A stretch of 19,518 nt of DNA from Faecalibacterium sp. UBA1819 (lineage in GTDB: Bacteria; Bacillota; Clostridia; Oscillospirales; Ruminococcaceae): positions 1-19,518 of the forward strand of contig DCEX01000014.1 of NCBI GenBank assembly GCA_002315015.1, in the 5' to 3' direction. Each line of letters opens with the position of its first letter. The first letter of the stretch is position 1. The notes below the pieces were generated by a model. It was given only the letters and a program-made list of their open reading frames with translations. It ran no database searches and was not told the DNA's origin. Shown in pieces: positions 19,445 to 19,518 of the stretch. Both the position numbers and the translations under genes were made by a program.

Positions 19445-19518
19445 GAGACTGTCGAAAAACTGCCGCCTCATTCAGAAAGAACCTAGGCTGCAAGGGGAAA
19501 AAGGCTTGGAAAAGGGGG

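Noticed and set aside
1..19518. CRISPR arrays, tRNA or rRNA genes, retron or diversity-generating elements
   Set aside because: No regularly spaced repeat-spacer units, no tRNA-like cloverleaf noticed, no reverse transcriptase motif in any frame.

Overview
The window joins most of one end of a Mu-like transposable prophage (about 1-16081, continuing past the left edge) to host chromosome (about 16082-19518). Strong AGGAGG-type ribosome binding sites, an SPP1/A118-type head module, a BglG/LicT antiterminator with its RNA target and a Crp-hemerythrin cluster all point to a Firmicute, probably a gut-type anaerobic clostridium. The genus cannot be fixed from the sequence alone.

The prophage lies in reverse orientation, so Mu's left end is at 16081 and most genes are on the minus strand. 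From that end inward: a repeat-rich noncoding end region (15548-16081); a LexA-like repressor on the plus strand; a divergent early promoter with three operators spaced exactly 31 bp; a Cro/Ner-like gene; a Bro-N antirepressor; small accessory genes; the transposase MuA and its ATPase MuB; Gam; GemA; and a Mor-type activator followed by a strong terminator. The next block holds Mu gp25-, gp26- and gp27-like genes, a NusG paralogue and a small Cys protein. A structured noncoding gap with a terminator comes next. The packaging and head genes follow: a small-terminase candidate, PBSX-type large terminase, SPP1-type portal and minor capsid protein. The phage is thus a Mu replication and control module joined to a siphophage-type head module.

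The most striking find is a pair of near-identical 72-nt elements (11389-11460 and 12340-12410, minus strand). Both fold as type II hammerhead self-cleaving ribozymes. One sits directly upstream of muA, the other directly after the stop codon of a DUF3846 gene. They would cut the early polycistronic mRNA in two places. Other notable points are a Bro-N protein whose C-terminus matches the N-terminal domain of the phage's own gp27/DUF3486 protein, a NusG paralogue next to a structured leader and terminator, and a counter-oriented gene with its own promoter and terminator inside the early operon.

The prophage has inserted into a bglG/licT-type antiterminator gene. Its sigma-A promoter, RAT antiterminator and overlapping terminator remain intact beside the RNA-binding domain, but the PRD regulatory domains are cut off. 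Beyond it lie cutC and a Crp/Fnr-family regulator on the minus strand, and a divergent operon of an unknown protein and a hemerythrin. A perfect 14-bp palindrome in between sits where a class II activator site would be expected for the hemerythrin operon.
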